Positions 1 through 7,949 of a DNA stretch of 64,000 nucleotides are shown in pieces. A program made the position numbers and the translations under genes. The DNA lies in assembly GCA_041907665.1 (NCBI GenBank), contig JAYRGW010000005.1:41760-105759 (forward strand). The letters run 5' to 3'. The DNA is from JAAYUD01 sp041907665. Lineage in GTDB: Bacteria; Bacteroidota; Bacteroidia; Bacteroidales; Bacteroidaceae. The stretch's first letter is position 1. Every line of letters begins with the position of its first letter. The notes beneath the pieces are model-generated. The model did no database searches, had not been told where the DNA came from, and saw only the letters and a list, made by a program, of their open reading frames with translations.

Positions 1-1
1 A

Positions 2-997
2 GGAGCGATAAAAGGAGTTGGAGAAAAGGCCGTACAAGCAATCATTGACGAGCGCCAAAGTAACGGAGCATTCAAATCGATTGCTGATGTAGTACAACGC
101 GTCAACCTAAATGCTTGCAACAAAAAGAATATGGAGAATTTGGCGCTTGCAGGAGCGTTCGACGGATTTGGGCTAAGAAGAGAACAATACTTCGTTCCCA
201 ACATGAAAGATGAGACATTCCTGGAAACGCTTATCCGATATGGCAACCTCTACCAGGTAGAAAAAGACTCAATGGCCAACTCACTATTCGGAGGTAGCAA
301 TATGGTAGAGACTGCCGTACCCGAAGCACCTAAAGAATTTGACAAATGGAGCGATTTGGAAAAGCTCAACAAAGAGCGCGAACTGATAGGTATTTATTTG
401 TCGTCTCATCCGTTGGATGAATATCAAATTGTATTGGACTATATGTGCAACACCAAACTGGCTGACCTCTCGGATCTGACGCCTCTCAAAGGACAAGACC
501 TAACGATGGGTGGTATTGTCACCAAAGTGCGCAATGGAATCACGAAAAACGGAAACCCTTATGGTATTGCCAAAGTCGAAGATTATTCGGGAGCCTTTGA
601 ATTCGCTCTTTTCGGAGAAGATTGGGCCAAATATCAAGGAAACTTTTCGGAAGGCGTACTCCTATATATTTCGGCACGATGCCAAGGTAGGCAATGGCGT
701 CCCGATGATCTGGAAGTAAAGATTGCAGGTGTGAGAATGTTATCAGAAGTTCTCGAAAACGAGATAGAACGAATCACAATGTCTTTACCGCTCGAGGATG
801 TAAACGCTATGTGGATAAACGATTTAACAGAATTGACAGAAGAAGCAAAGGGTAAAACAAAGCTTTCGTTTCAGATAACCGACCAAGAAGATAACATGAC
901 ATTAGTCCTTAATTCCAAGACTGTAACCGTACAACCGGGAAAGGATTTGGTCGCTTTCGTCAAGAGCCATCCGAATGTAAGTATCCAAATAAACTGA
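2..997 (+). CDS. dnaE: DNA polymerase III alpha subunit, C-terminal part (5' truncated by window edge)
   Basis: This is the last 331 residues of the replicative polymerase catalytic subunit; the open frame runs in from the window edge, so the catalytic PHP and palm domains lie outside. The first visible residues contain a helix-hairpin-helix stretch (GVGEKAV), typical of the DNA-binding part of bacterial DnaE. An OB-fold region follows around visible residues 165-220, with the motif GGIVTKVRNGITKNG. The methionine at position 131 is internal, because coding sequence continues unbroken upstream of it. The frame ends at TGA 995-997, and trxA follows after about 120 bases with its own promoter. 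Confidence 0.93.
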   Translation, partial: GAIKGVGEKAVQAIIDERQSNGAFKSIADVVQRVNLNACNKKNMENLALAGAFDGFGLRREQYFVPNMKDETFLETLIRYGNLYQVEKDSMANSLFGGSNMVETAVPEAPKEFDKWSDLEKLNKERELIGIYLSSHPLDEYQIVLDYMCNTKLADLSDLTPLKGQDLTMGGIVTKVRNGITKNGNPYGIAKVEDYSGAFEFALFGEDWAKYQGNFSEGVLLYISARCQGRQWRPDDLEVKIAGVRMLSEVLENEIERITMSLPLEDVNAMWINDLTELTEEAKGKTKLSFQITDQEDNMTLVLNSKTVTVQPGKDLVAFVKSHPNVSIQIN

Positions 998-1032
998 TGG
1001 ACTAAACTTGCCATAAAAAAAGGACAAAATAC

Positions 1033-1063
1033 TTTCTATTGTCTTGGGCTTACATTATCTTTG
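1033..1063 (+). promoter_or_regulatory. Bacteroidetes-type promoter of trxA
   Basis: The -7 box TATCTTTG (1056-1063) matches the Bacteroides consensus TAnnTTTG. A TTTC at 1033-1036 lies 19 bases upstream as a weak -33 element. The trxA start codon is 53 bases downstream. Confidence 0.55.
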
Positions 1064-1116
1064 TGGATGCAATAAATAACTTTAGTATAAACTTTCTTTA
1101 TTAAAAACTTATTAGA

Positions 1117-1425
1117 ATGGAAATTACAGACAGCAATTACAAAGAGTTGATTAACTCCGGAAAACCGGTTGTAATTGATTTTTGGGCAACATGGTGTGGA
1201 CCTTGCCGCATGGTAGGACCAATTATTGAAGAATTGGCAGCTACTTATGGTGAGCAAGCCGTTATAGGAAAGTGCGACGTTGATAATAATTCGGATGTTA
1301 CTGCCGAATTCGGTATTCGCAATATTCCTACAGTCATCTTCTTTAAAGATGGCAAACAGGTAGACAAACAAGTAGGTTCGGCTTCCAAATCAGTATTCGA
1401 AGAAAAGCTGAAAGCTATTCTCTAA
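1117..1425 (+). CDS. trxA: Thioredoxin
   Basis: A 102-residue cytoplasmic thioredoxin, the normal length for the family, which reduces protein disulfides and is recharged by thioredoxin reductase. The redox motif WCGPC has its cysteines at residues 27 and 30, after the usual DFWA strand, and the cis-proline motif NIPTV lies near residue 73. There is no signal peptide, so it is not one of the secreted TlpA-like forms. It has its own TAnnTTTG promoter and is followed after 29 bases by a small acidic protein that is probably co-transcribed. Confidence 0.95.
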   Translation: MEITDSNYKELINSGKPVVIDFWATWCGPCRMVGPIIEELAATYGEQAVIGKCDVDNNSDVTAEFGIRNIPTVIFFKDGKQVDKQVGSASKSVFEEKLKAIL

Positions 1426-1454
1426 ATCATTCATCTATCTAACCGATAAAAGCC

Positions 1455-1778
1455 ATGGACGAATTACTCGATAATGCCGACGATGAAAAATGTGTGGAGT
1501 ATATTAAAAATTATCTTCCACAAGAATTAAAAGGACGTTTCTCGGACGACCAATTATACTACTTCCTTGACGTAATAGACGATTATTATGTGAGCAGTGG
1601 AGTACTAGATGCCCAACCGGACAAAGACGGCTGTGTATCAATAGACTTGGATGCCGTAGCCGATTACGTGGTAAAAGAATCCAAGAAAGATAAAGTTGGC
1701 GATTTCTCTCAAGACGATATCTTTTTCATCGTACAAGGTGAAATGGAATACGGAAATTCATTAGGCGAAGTCGATTAA
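1455..1778 (+). CDS. Small acidic protein of unknown function
   Basis: A 107-residue, strongly acidic protein rich in Asp and Glu, with no signal peptide, membrane segment or cysteine pair that would suggest a role. I do not recognise a named domain. It contains many short aromatic-acidic stretches such as DDQLYYFLDVIDDYY near residues 30-45. It lies between trxA and a membrane protein on the same strand, with gaps of 29 and 9 bases, so the three genes are probably one transcription unit. The compact spacing and sensible codon use support a real gene. Confidence 0.75.
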   Translation: MDELLDNADDEKCVEYIKNYLPQELKGRFSDDQLYYFLDVIDDYYVSSGVLDAQPDKDGCVSIDLDAVADYVVKESKKDKVGDFSQDDIFFIVQGEMEYGNSLGEVD

Positions 1779-1787
1779 AAGATTTAC

Positions 1788-2705
1788 ATGAAAAGAGAAT
1801 GGACTAAAATAGAATTTAAAAAAGAGCGCCCATTCAACAAACGAATGGGTGCCACTTTACTCTTCATGAGAGAGAATTTGGCAACAATACTGCGCCTCTC
1901 TGCAAGCTTTCTATTGCCCACCGTCCTATTATTTACTTTCTTCTTCACTTGGTCGACAAGCCATTTATTCAGACTCCTTACCGTTGGTTATATTACTCCA
2001 TCTGCCCTAGGAGCTTTCGCACTTCTTTTAGCAAGTACCATATTACTCATCTTATTGGTGCCAGCACTCTCTTATTCCTTGCTACAGCTGTACAACGAAC
2101 GAGATGAGCGACTGAAAGGCATTCACTTCGGCGAAGTAATGTCTCAATTGAAAGGTAATTTCACCAAGATTGCTTGTCTTTTACCTTATCTTATTATCCT
2201 GATTTTTCTATTCATCCTACTCAAGATAAAAACATCATCCATAGTAGCAATAATTGCCTCCATTGTATTCTTGCTAGGCATAGGAGCCCCTTTGCTATTA
2301 TTAATACCTATTTATACAATAGAGAAATCGTCATTATTCAAATCCTTCAAGCGTTCTTTAAGTTTAGGATACAGACATTGGGGATCCACTCTCCTTTTCT
2401 GGTTTGTACTAAAATTATTAGGAGCATGTATACTGCTATTTTTTGCTTTTCCGTGGATAATGAGCATATACGTTGAGGCGGCATTTTTTGCTTCCAGTAC
2501 TACTTTCGAAGTGCCTTTTATTTATCAAATCATCATCTACCTATTTTCACTATTGATGGTCTTTGGACTCGTCTTTTCATCAATTTTTATCTTAATAGGC
2601 ATGGCATACCAATATGCCCATACAACCTTGTATAGAAAAAAAATATATATTGTCGATGACATTGATAAAGCGGAAGAATCTTTTAAAGTACTTCGCGACA
2701 AATAA
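1788..2705 (+). CDS. Six-helix integral membrane protein, function unknown
   Basis: A 305-residue inner-membrane protein with a basic N-terminus (MKREWTKIEFKKERPF) and about six hydrophobic segments, near residues 35-55, 72-95, 128-148, 151-175, 199-220 and 245-275. The C-terminal tail is charged and cytoplasmic-looking. I see no catalytic motif. Its shape resembles uncharacterised Bacteroidetes membrane proteins that often sit beside housekeeping genes. It starts 9 bases after the preceding small acidic protein, so it is probably translated from the trxA transcript. It ends the + strand run, facing rsgA across a 983-base repeat-bearing gap. Confidence 0.75.
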   Translation: MKREWTKIEFKKERPFNKRMGATLLFMRENLATILRLSASFLLPTVLLFTFFFTWSTSHLFRLLTVGYITPSALGAFALLLASTILLILLVPALSYSLLQLYNERDERLKGIHFGEVMSQLKGNFTKIACLLPYLIILIFLFILLKIKTSSIVAIIASIVFLLGIGAPLLLLIPIYTIEKSSLFKSFKRSLSLGYRHWGSTLLFWFVLKLLGACILLFFAFPWIMSIYVEAAFFASSTTFEVPFIYQIIIYLFSLLMVFGLVFSSIFILIGMAYQYAHTTLYRKKIYIVDDIDKAEESFKVLRDK

Positions 2706-2918
2706 TCTAATACTTTGATCGCTTTGAACCGGACAACAACCAACAGCTCCTTTTATTTCTTGTAGTCATTCACCAAAAAGAAACCAATTCGCTTTCTAAA
2801 ACCCTTCAAATATTAAAAATATACTCATAAGTAAAAGTTTATGAGCTAAACATCACATAATAAACGATTTAATTTACGTCTATTCAACACACCGCAGCCT
2901 TTTCAGAAAAAGATAGAA

Positions 2919-3002
2919 GTATCACACGTGTGCGACAACTGTCTCACGTGTGTGATACAGTTGTCTCACAGCTGTGAGACGAATGTCGCACACGTGTGAT
3001 AC
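2919..3002. repeat. Array of four 18-bp palindromes at 22-bp spacing
   Basis: Four palindromic units lie at 2919-2936 (gtatcacacgtgtgcgac), 2941-2958 (gtctcacgtgtgtgatac), 2963-2980 (gtctcacagctgtgagac, a perfect palindrome) and 2985-3002 (gtcgcacacgtgtgatac). They are separated by exactly four bases each time (aact, agtt, gaat). Units 1 and 4 are exact reverse complements, and with flanking bases they form a perfect 22-bp inverted repeat (2916-2937 with 2984-3005). The spacing is two helical turns, as in operator arrays, but the RNA could also fold into stacked hairpins. It lies between convergent genes. Confidence 0.85.
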
Positions 3003-3293
3003 TTCCGCACCTTATTATAAATCTAAACCTAAAATGAACAGTTTACGAGAAAAACAGCTACAGCCGACACGGTACGCCCTGTTTTGAAAGAAGGACAGAA
3101 ATCGTATCATGGGTACGAGCATCAAATGTGACAAGATGAAGTTCGAAAATGTATGCAAGAAATTTGAAAAGAGATCAATAGCGATAGAAGCAGATTTAAA
3201 CGCGGTTTTCAAAGAGATTATTTTATTTGCTTGACCACCACTTTTTTTACGGAAATGAAGCACACTTATCATAAGTATGGAGCATACTCGTTT

Positions 3294-3486
3294 ATTCACA
3301 AATACGCCTTTCAGCTATCTCTAGAGCATCGTTTAGAACGAGTCTAAATAAAGGTCTACTGGAAATAACGTGCCTACAATATGTTCTCAAGCTGATTTTT
3401 GGACCTCTTTCTGCTGGCGTTGTATATGGTGTGTCGTTAACTCTCTGTAGTATAGTTCAGTATGGTGTCATACCTGAGTGACAAAG
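3294..3486 (+). repeat. Dispersed repeat, copy 1 (degenerate)
   Basis: This stretch aligns end to end with copies at 30579-30775 (reverse orientation) and 62925-63115. Shared blocks include GAGTCTAAATA, GGAAATAACGT, GCTGGCGTTGTATA and TATGGTGTCATAC, in the same order and nearly without indels. Copy 1 is the most diverged of the three. Weaker similarity to the reverse-strand copy continues upstream to about 3080. Confidence 0.75.
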
Positions 3487-3688
3487 TATATTTGCAACAA
3501 AATGGCAGAGATATTAAACCTAATGATTTTGTTATTCAACCTTAGTTATTTCGATCACGTACTTTTCACTAGCCATACGATTTGTAAAGCCCAAAGATGA
3601 ATTGAATTCATGCTCTCAAAACTTATGTCAATAGTGTCATCAAGCTAAATAAGCAGACGCCATATATGTTTTCTAAACACTACTGTGA

Positions 3689-4621
3689 TCAATATCCTTG
3701 CCGATATTTATTTTCGTCTTTATCGTCGAGCATATTAAGATAAGACATATAGCGCGACTGACTTATGTAATGATCCTCGACTGCTTTGATAACAGCACAA
3801 CCTGGTTCATTGCGATGCGTACAATTGTTGTACTTACAATGAGCAGAGTATTTAAAAATTTCGGGGAAATAATGACCAACCTCTTCTATTTCCATATCGA
3901 AAGAGCCAAAACCTTTGATACCGGGAGTATCAATGATATATCCGCCACCGACAACTGGAAACATCTCTGAGAATGTAGTAGTATGGGTACCTTTATGATG
4001 GGAGTTTGATATTTCTGCAGTTTTTTGTAGTTCTTCGGACAACAGTGTATTAATAAGGGTAGACTTACCTACTCCCGAATGCCCCGATAGGAGTGTGATT
4101 TTTCCTGCTACCGCATTTCGTATTTCATCGACGCCATTGCCATCGATTGCCGAAATACGGTAACAAGAATATCCTATATATGAATAAAGATTGATTAGTC
4201 CTTCCATCAATCGCAAATCGTCATCACCATAACGATCTATTTTATTAAAGAGTAGACTCACTGGAATACGGTACGCTTCGGCAGTAGCAAGAAAACGATC
4301 AATAAAAACAGTTGTCGTTTCGGGATAATTAACCGTAACAAGCAACATACATTGATCCAAATTAGCTGCAAGAATATGGGATTGTTTTGAAAGATTGGGC
4401 GCACGGCGAACAATGTAGTTCTTCCGCTCTTCGATTTCACTAATAAACGCCGTTCCTTCTTCGTTGAGAATAATTTGCACCCTATCGCCTACAACAACCG
4501 GATTGGTACTTTTAATTCCTCTTAAACGAAAGTTTCCCTTTATTTTGCATTCTACCAGTTTCGCTTCGTCGGTCTTAACTAAATACCAACTACCTGTATT
4601 CTTAATGACTAATCCTTGCAC
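3689..4621 (-). CDS. rsgA: Ribosome small-subunit-dependent GTPase A
   Basis: A circularly permuted GTPase that tests late maturation of the 30S subunit. The 310 residues match the family length. After an N-terminal OB-fold, the G4 motif NKID (126-129) comes before the P-loop GHSGVGKS (180-187), the hallmark of this family. The C-terminal zinc knuckle is present as CKYNNCTHRNEPGC. The start is GTG at 4621-4619, only two bases after the frr stop, so translation is probably coupled. It is the last gene of pyrH-frr-rsgA. Confidence 0.95.
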   Translation of the reverse strand: MQGLVIKNTGSWYLVKTDEAKLVECKIKGNFRLRGIKSTNPVVVGDRVQIILNEEGTAFISEIEERKNYIVRRAPNLSKQSHILAANLDQCMLLVTVNYPETTTVFIDRFLATAEAYRIPVSLLFNKIDRYGDDDLRLMEGLINLYSYIGYSCYRISAIDGNGVDEIRNAVAGKITLLSGHSGVGKSTLINTLLSEELQKTAEISNSHHKGTHTTTFSEMFPVVGGGYIIDTPGIKGFGSFDMEIEEVGHYFPEIFKYSAHCKYNNCTHRNEPGCAVIKAVEDHYISQSRYMSYLNMLDDKDENKYRQGY

Positions 4622-4623
4622 AG

Positions 4624-5184
4624 CTAGACGGTCATTATTTCTTTATCCTTGCGAATAAGAGCATCTTCTATATCCTTAATGTATTTGTCGTGTAACTTTT
4701 GCAATTTCGTTTCAGCATCTTTTTCCACATCCTCAGGAAGACCGTTTTTAATATCTTTCTTCAACGCTTCAAAGTGATCGCGACGAATATTACGCACACT
4801 AATTTTTGCAGATTCTCCTTCCGATTTACATTGCTTTGACAACTGTTTGCGGCGTTCTTCGGTCAGAGGAGGTATTCCAATTCTTATAACCTCACCATTG
4901 TTCTCGGGCATGATTCCTAGAGACGAGTCTATAATAGCCTTTTCAATAGGGCCAAACATACTTTTATCCCATGGACGAATCGTAATGCTACGGGCATCGG
5001 GAGTAGCGATGGCAGCAACAGCACTAAGTGGCATCATTTGTCCATAAGAATCCACTTTGATACCGTCAAGCAATTTGGGAGTAGCTTTACCCGCACGAAT
5101 ATGCGACAATGTTTCTTCCAAATGGTCGAGTGCTGCACTCATTTTGGCTTTTGCAGCAGCGTAATCTTTATCTACATCTATCAT
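4624..5184 (-). CDS. frr: Ribosome recycling factor
   Basis: A 186-residue protein of normal RRF length. With EF-G it splits post-termination ribosomes. The family signature is present in the central and C-terminal parts (GEVIRIGIPPLTEERRKQL and VRNIRRD), and the sequence predicts the usual long helical bundle with a small beta domain at about residues 30-105. It lies 86 bases downstream of pyrH, the classic neighbour of frr in bacteria, and is followed almost without gap by rsgA. Confidence 0.96.
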   Translation of the reverse strand: MIDVDKDYAAAKAKMSAALDHLEETLSHIRAGKATPKLLDGIKVDSYGQMMPLSAVAAIATPDARSITIRPWDKSMFGPIEKAIIDSSLGIMPENNGEVIRIGIPPLTEERRKQLSKQCKSEGESAKISVRNIRRDHFEALKKDIKNGLPEDVEKDAETKLQKLHDKYIKDIEDALIRKDKEIMTV

Positions 5185-5270
5185 CTTAATAATATTGTTA
5201 TAACGGTTATACTATAAGTTGTGCCTACAAAAATAAAAAAATATTTTGAATTATATATTATTCTTTTTTA

Positions 5271-5981
5271 TTAATTATGAACAAGAGTTCCGATATTATC
5301 ACCGCAAACGACTTTCTGAAGGTTGCCCGGTGTATCCATATCAAACACAACAATTGGCAGATTATTCTCTTTACACATACAAGTTGCAGTCAAATCCATC
5401 ACTTTCAATCCGCGACGCAATACCTCATCATACGTTATCTCATCAAACTTCGTAGCGGTAGGATCTTTCTCGGGGTCGGCAGTATATACACCATCAACGC
5501 GCGTACCTTTCAACATAACATCGGCTTCTATTTCTATACCACGGAGGGAAGAACCAGTATCCGTTGTGAAGTAAGGTGCACCCGTGCCACACGACACAAT
5601 GACAACTTCACCTCTTTCCATACATTCAATAGCCTTCCATTTACTATAAAACTCACCGATAGGTTCCATACGAATAGCTGTTAACACCTTCGCCTTAAGT
5701 CCGGCAACTGTAAGTGCAGAACTCAACGCCAGGCTGTTGATAACTGTTGCCAACATACCCATCTGGTCGCCCTTCACACGATCGAAACCTTTACCTGCTC
5801 CAGATAATCCGCGAAAGATGTTACCTCCACCGATAACAATACCTATCTGAACACCTTCATCATGAATTTCCTTAATTTGCTTAGCATATTCTCCAAGACG
5901 AACTTCGTCAATACCAAACTGTTTTGAACCCATCAGACTCTCGCCGCTGAGTTTTAATAAAATACGTTTATATTTTGCCAT
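5271..5981 (-). CDS. pyrH: UMP kinase
   Basis: A 236-residue amino-acid-kinase-fold enzyme that phosphorylates UMP to UDP in pyrimidine nucleotide synthesis. The N-terminal KRILLKLSGESL motif and the glycine-rich VIGGGNIFRG are both typical of bacterial UMP kinase, as is the late DLTATCMCKENNLPIVVFD segment. The length fits the family. It is the first gene of pyrH-frr-rsgA and has a TAnnTTTG box about 40 bases upstream of its ATG. Confidence 0.96.
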   Translation of the reverse strand: MAKYKRILLKLSGESLMGSKQFGIDEVRLGEYAKQIKEIHDEGVQIGIVIGGGNIFRGLSGAGKGFDRVKGDQMGMLATVINSLALSSALTVAGLKAKVLTAIRMEPIGEFYSKWKAIECMERGEVVIVSCGTGAPYFTTDTGSSLRGIEIEADVMLKGTRVDGVYTADPEKDPTATKFDEITYDEVLRRGLKVMDLTATCMCKENNLPIVVFDMDTPGNLQKVVCGDNIGTLVHN

Positions 5982-6020
5982 GATACAATTTTATTTTATT
6001 AATCACCTAAATTATTTGAA

Positions 6021-6028
6021 CAAAGGTA
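6021..6028 (-). promoter_or_regulatory. -7 box upstream of pyrH
   Basis: Read on the minus strand, this is TACCTTTG, a perfect TAnnTTTG match, 40 bases before the pyrH start codon. I see no clear -33 TTTG at the expected distance. Confidence 0.45.
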
Positions 6029-6181
6029 CGAAATATTACATAATCATGCCCTATTTCGTTTAGAATAATTAGATAGCCACCTTTGGAGCAGACAGAGTAA
6101 GCGAGGAAATAACGAAATAAAGTTCGAAAGATGAATAAAATACGAATTTATCACCAAAACAATAAAAAATATTCCTTTTTG

Positions 6182-6213
6182 TTTGTTTATTCTGATTTTA
6201 TCTTTTAATTTCG
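6182..6213 (+). promoter_or_regulatory. Promoter of the leucine operon
   Basis: A -33 element TTTG (6182-6185) is followed after 20 bases by TAATTTCG (6206-6213), close to TAnnTTTG. Transcription would start near 6220, about 14 bases before the leader-peptide ATG at 6234, so the whole attenuator lies in the transcribed leader. Confidence 0.55.
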
Positions 6214-6233
6214 CACCCATTAAACAGAAAGAA

Positions 6234-6338
6234 ATGAATTTATCAGGTTTACATACGATACTACTGAGCAGTATTCTGCTGAACGGTATTATTATTATTC
6301 TGCTGGCAAAGTGCAAGTGGAGTGAGTATCGCATGTAG
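6234..6338 (+). CDS. Leu/Ile-rich leader peptide of the leucine operon (attenuator peptide)
   Basis: A 34-codon frame in the transcribed leader of the leucine operon. It encodes 8 leucines and 6 isoleucines, with the run IIIILL at residues 19-24, and ends at TAG 6336-6338. It lies between the promoter and a rho-independent terminator (6365-6399) that precedes leuA. The segment GGAGTGAG (6319-6326) inside the frame is exactly complementary to CTCACTCC (6374-6381) in the terminator stem. By analogy with enterobacterial leu and ilv leaders, a ribosome stalled on the Leu/Ile codons would leave this segment free to block the terminator. A short membrane peptide is the alternative, but position and pairing favour a leader peptide. 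Confidence 0.8.
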   Translation: MNLSGLHTILLSSILLNGIIIILLAKCKWSEYRM

Positions 6339-6364
6339 ATATATAAAAGAATAAAAGATATATG

Positions 6365-6399
6365 AAAGCCTTCCTCACTCCTAGTGAGGGAGGCTTTTT
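6365..6399 (+). terminator. Attenuator terminator upstream of leuA
   Basis: The arms 6365-6379 and 6383-6397 form a stem (AAAGCCTTCCTCACT with AGTGAGGGAGGCTTT, one G-U pair), and the run of five T ends at 6399. It is an intrinsic terminator placed before leuA. Its 5' arm can pair instead with 6319-6326 in the leader peptide frame. Confidence 0.85.
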
Positions 6400-6440
6400 A
6401 TTTGTACGTTGATCAAACAATTAATTTAATAATAGGAACA

Positions 6441-7943
6441 ATGACAGACAAATTGTTTATTTTTGACACAACACTCCGCGACGGGGAACAAGTTCCCGGC
6501 TGCCAATTGAACACAGTAGAAAAAATTCAAGTGGCACGTGCGTTGGAAGCTTTGGGAGTAGATGTAATCGAAGCCGGATTCCCTGTATCGAGTCCAGGAG
6601 ACTTCAATTCGGTAATTGAAATATCAAAGGCTGTGACTTGGCCAAGCATTTGTGCTCTGACCCGAGCCGTAAAAAAAGATATTGATGTAGCTGCCGAAGC
6701 CCTGCAATATGCCAAAAGAAAACGTATTCATACCGGAATAGGAACATCAGAATATCATATCAAATACAAGTTCAATTCTACTCGCGAAGAGATTATTGAA
6801 CGTGCAGTTGCTGCGGTAAAATATGCCAAGAAGTATGTAGAAGATGTTGAATTCTATGCGGAAGATGCGGGACGTACCGAAAACGAATATCTTGCTCAAG
6901 TTGTAGAAGCAGTTATCAAAGCCGGTGCCACAGTGATAAACATCCCCGATACGACAGGCTACTGTCTACCTTCTGAATTCGGAGCAAAAATAAAATACCT
7001 GTTCGATCATGTAGACGGTATTCATAATGCAGTGATATCGACTCACTGCCACAACGACTTAGGCATGGCTACTGCCAATACGATGGCTGGTGTTCTAAAT
7101 GGAGCACGCCAAGTAGAAGTAACCCTCAACGGAATTGGCGAACGCGCAGGAAATACTTCTCTCGAAGAAATCGTAATGATATTGAAAAGCCATAAAGAAA
7201 TAGGCATCGATACCAATATCAACACACGAAAGATATATCCATCCAGTAGAATGGTTTCAGGACTAATGAATATGCCCATCCAACCCAACAAGGCTATTGT
7301 GGGACGCAACGCATTCGCACACTCGTCAGGCATCCATCAAGATGGTGTATTAAAGAATGTGCAAACCTACGAAATCATCAATCCACAGGATGTAGGTATA
7401 GACGACAATTCGATTATCCTCACTGCCCGTAGCGGACATGCAGCTTTAAAACATCGGCTATCTGCATTAGGAGTCGAATTATCTGAAGAGAAGTTGGATA
7501 AAGTATACGAAGATTTTCTTAAATTAGCCGACAGAAAGAAAGAAATTCATGACGATGATATCCTTGTATTGGCTGGAGCAGACCGCAGCCTCAACCACCG
7601 TGTTAAGATTGATTATCTACAAGTGACAAGTGGCATTGGTGTTCGGTCGGTCGCTTCACTAGGATTGGATGTGAGCGGTGAGAGATTCTCGGCAGCAGCC
7701 GAAGGCAATGGTCCCGTAGATGCAGCTATCAATGCTCTTAAAAAGATTATTAACCGCCAGATGACTTTGAAAGAATTTACTATTCAGGCCATAAGCAAAG
7801 GTAGTGATGATATGGGGAAAGTCCACATGCAGGTAGAATACAAAGGAAACTATTATTATGGTTTTGGTGCCAATACCGACATCATAGCGGCATCGGTAGA
7901 AGCGTATATAGATTGCATTAATAAGTTTAAAATAGAAAATTAG
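6441..7943 (+). CDS. leuA: 2-isopropylmalate synthase
   Basis: This enzyme condenses acetyl-CoA with 2-ketoisovalerate, the first committed step to leucine. The start is taken at ATG 6441 (MTDKLFIFDTTLRDGEQVPG); the frame extends upstream to a GTG at 6384, but that lies in the attenuator terminator stem. The 500 residues include the DTTLRDGEQ motif at residues 9-17, the metal-binding HCHNDLG near 205 and GIGERAGN near 235. A C-terminal regulatory domain, where leucine binds in this family, makes up about the last 120 residues. It is the first gene of the operon, with leuC six bases downstream. Confidence 0.95.
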   Translation: MTDKLFIFDTTLRDGEQVPGCQLNTVEKIQVARALEALGVDVIEAGFPVSSPGDFNSVIEISKAVTWPSICALTRAVKKDIDVAAEALQYAKRKRIHTGIGTSEYHIKYKFNSTREEIIERAVAAVKYAKKYVEDVEFYAEDAGRTENEYLAQVVEAVIKAGATVINIPDTTGYCLPSEFGAKIKYLFDHVDGIHNAVISTHCHNDLGMATANTMAGVLNGARQVEVTLNGIGERAGNTSLEEIVMILKSHKEIGIDTNINTRKIYPSSRMVSGLMNMPIQPNKAIVGRNAFAHSSGIHQDGVLKNVQTYEIINPQDVGIDDNSIILTARSGHAALKHRLSALGVELSEEKLDKVYEDFLKLADRKKEIHDDDILVLAGADRSLNHRVKIDYLQVTSGIGVRSVASLGLDVSGERFSAAAEGNGPVDAAINALKKIINRQMTLKEFTIQAISKGSDDMGKVHMQVEYKGNYYYGFGANTDIIAASVEAYIDCINKFKIEN

Positions 7944-7949
7944 AAAAAG

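Larger units (their letters stand above)
2706..3688. other. Gene-free convergent region with palindrome array and degenerate repeat copy 1
   Basis: There is no convincing gene in this 983-base gap between two convergent operons. It contains four 18-bp palindromes at 2919-3002 and, from about 3034 to 3486, a degenerate copy of a repeat found again at 30579-30990 and 62780-63115. A short frame at 3034 (MNSLREKQLQ) runs into a stop within about 20 codons, so any coding sequence here is dead. The rest is unremarkable AT-rich sequence. Confidence 0.7.

Noticed and set aside
2919..3002. CRISPR array
   Set aside because: The units are palindromic and the gaps are only four bases. No spacers or cas genes are present.
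3015..3299. 94-codon open frame on the minus strand
   Set aside because: There is no recognisable protein. It overlaps repeat copy 1 and has no promoter or conserved neighbour.
6384..6440. Upstream GTG start for leuA
   Set aside because: The GTG lies in the 3' arm of the attenuator terminator and would add 19 unconserved residues. ATG 6441 gives the standard LeuA N-terminus.
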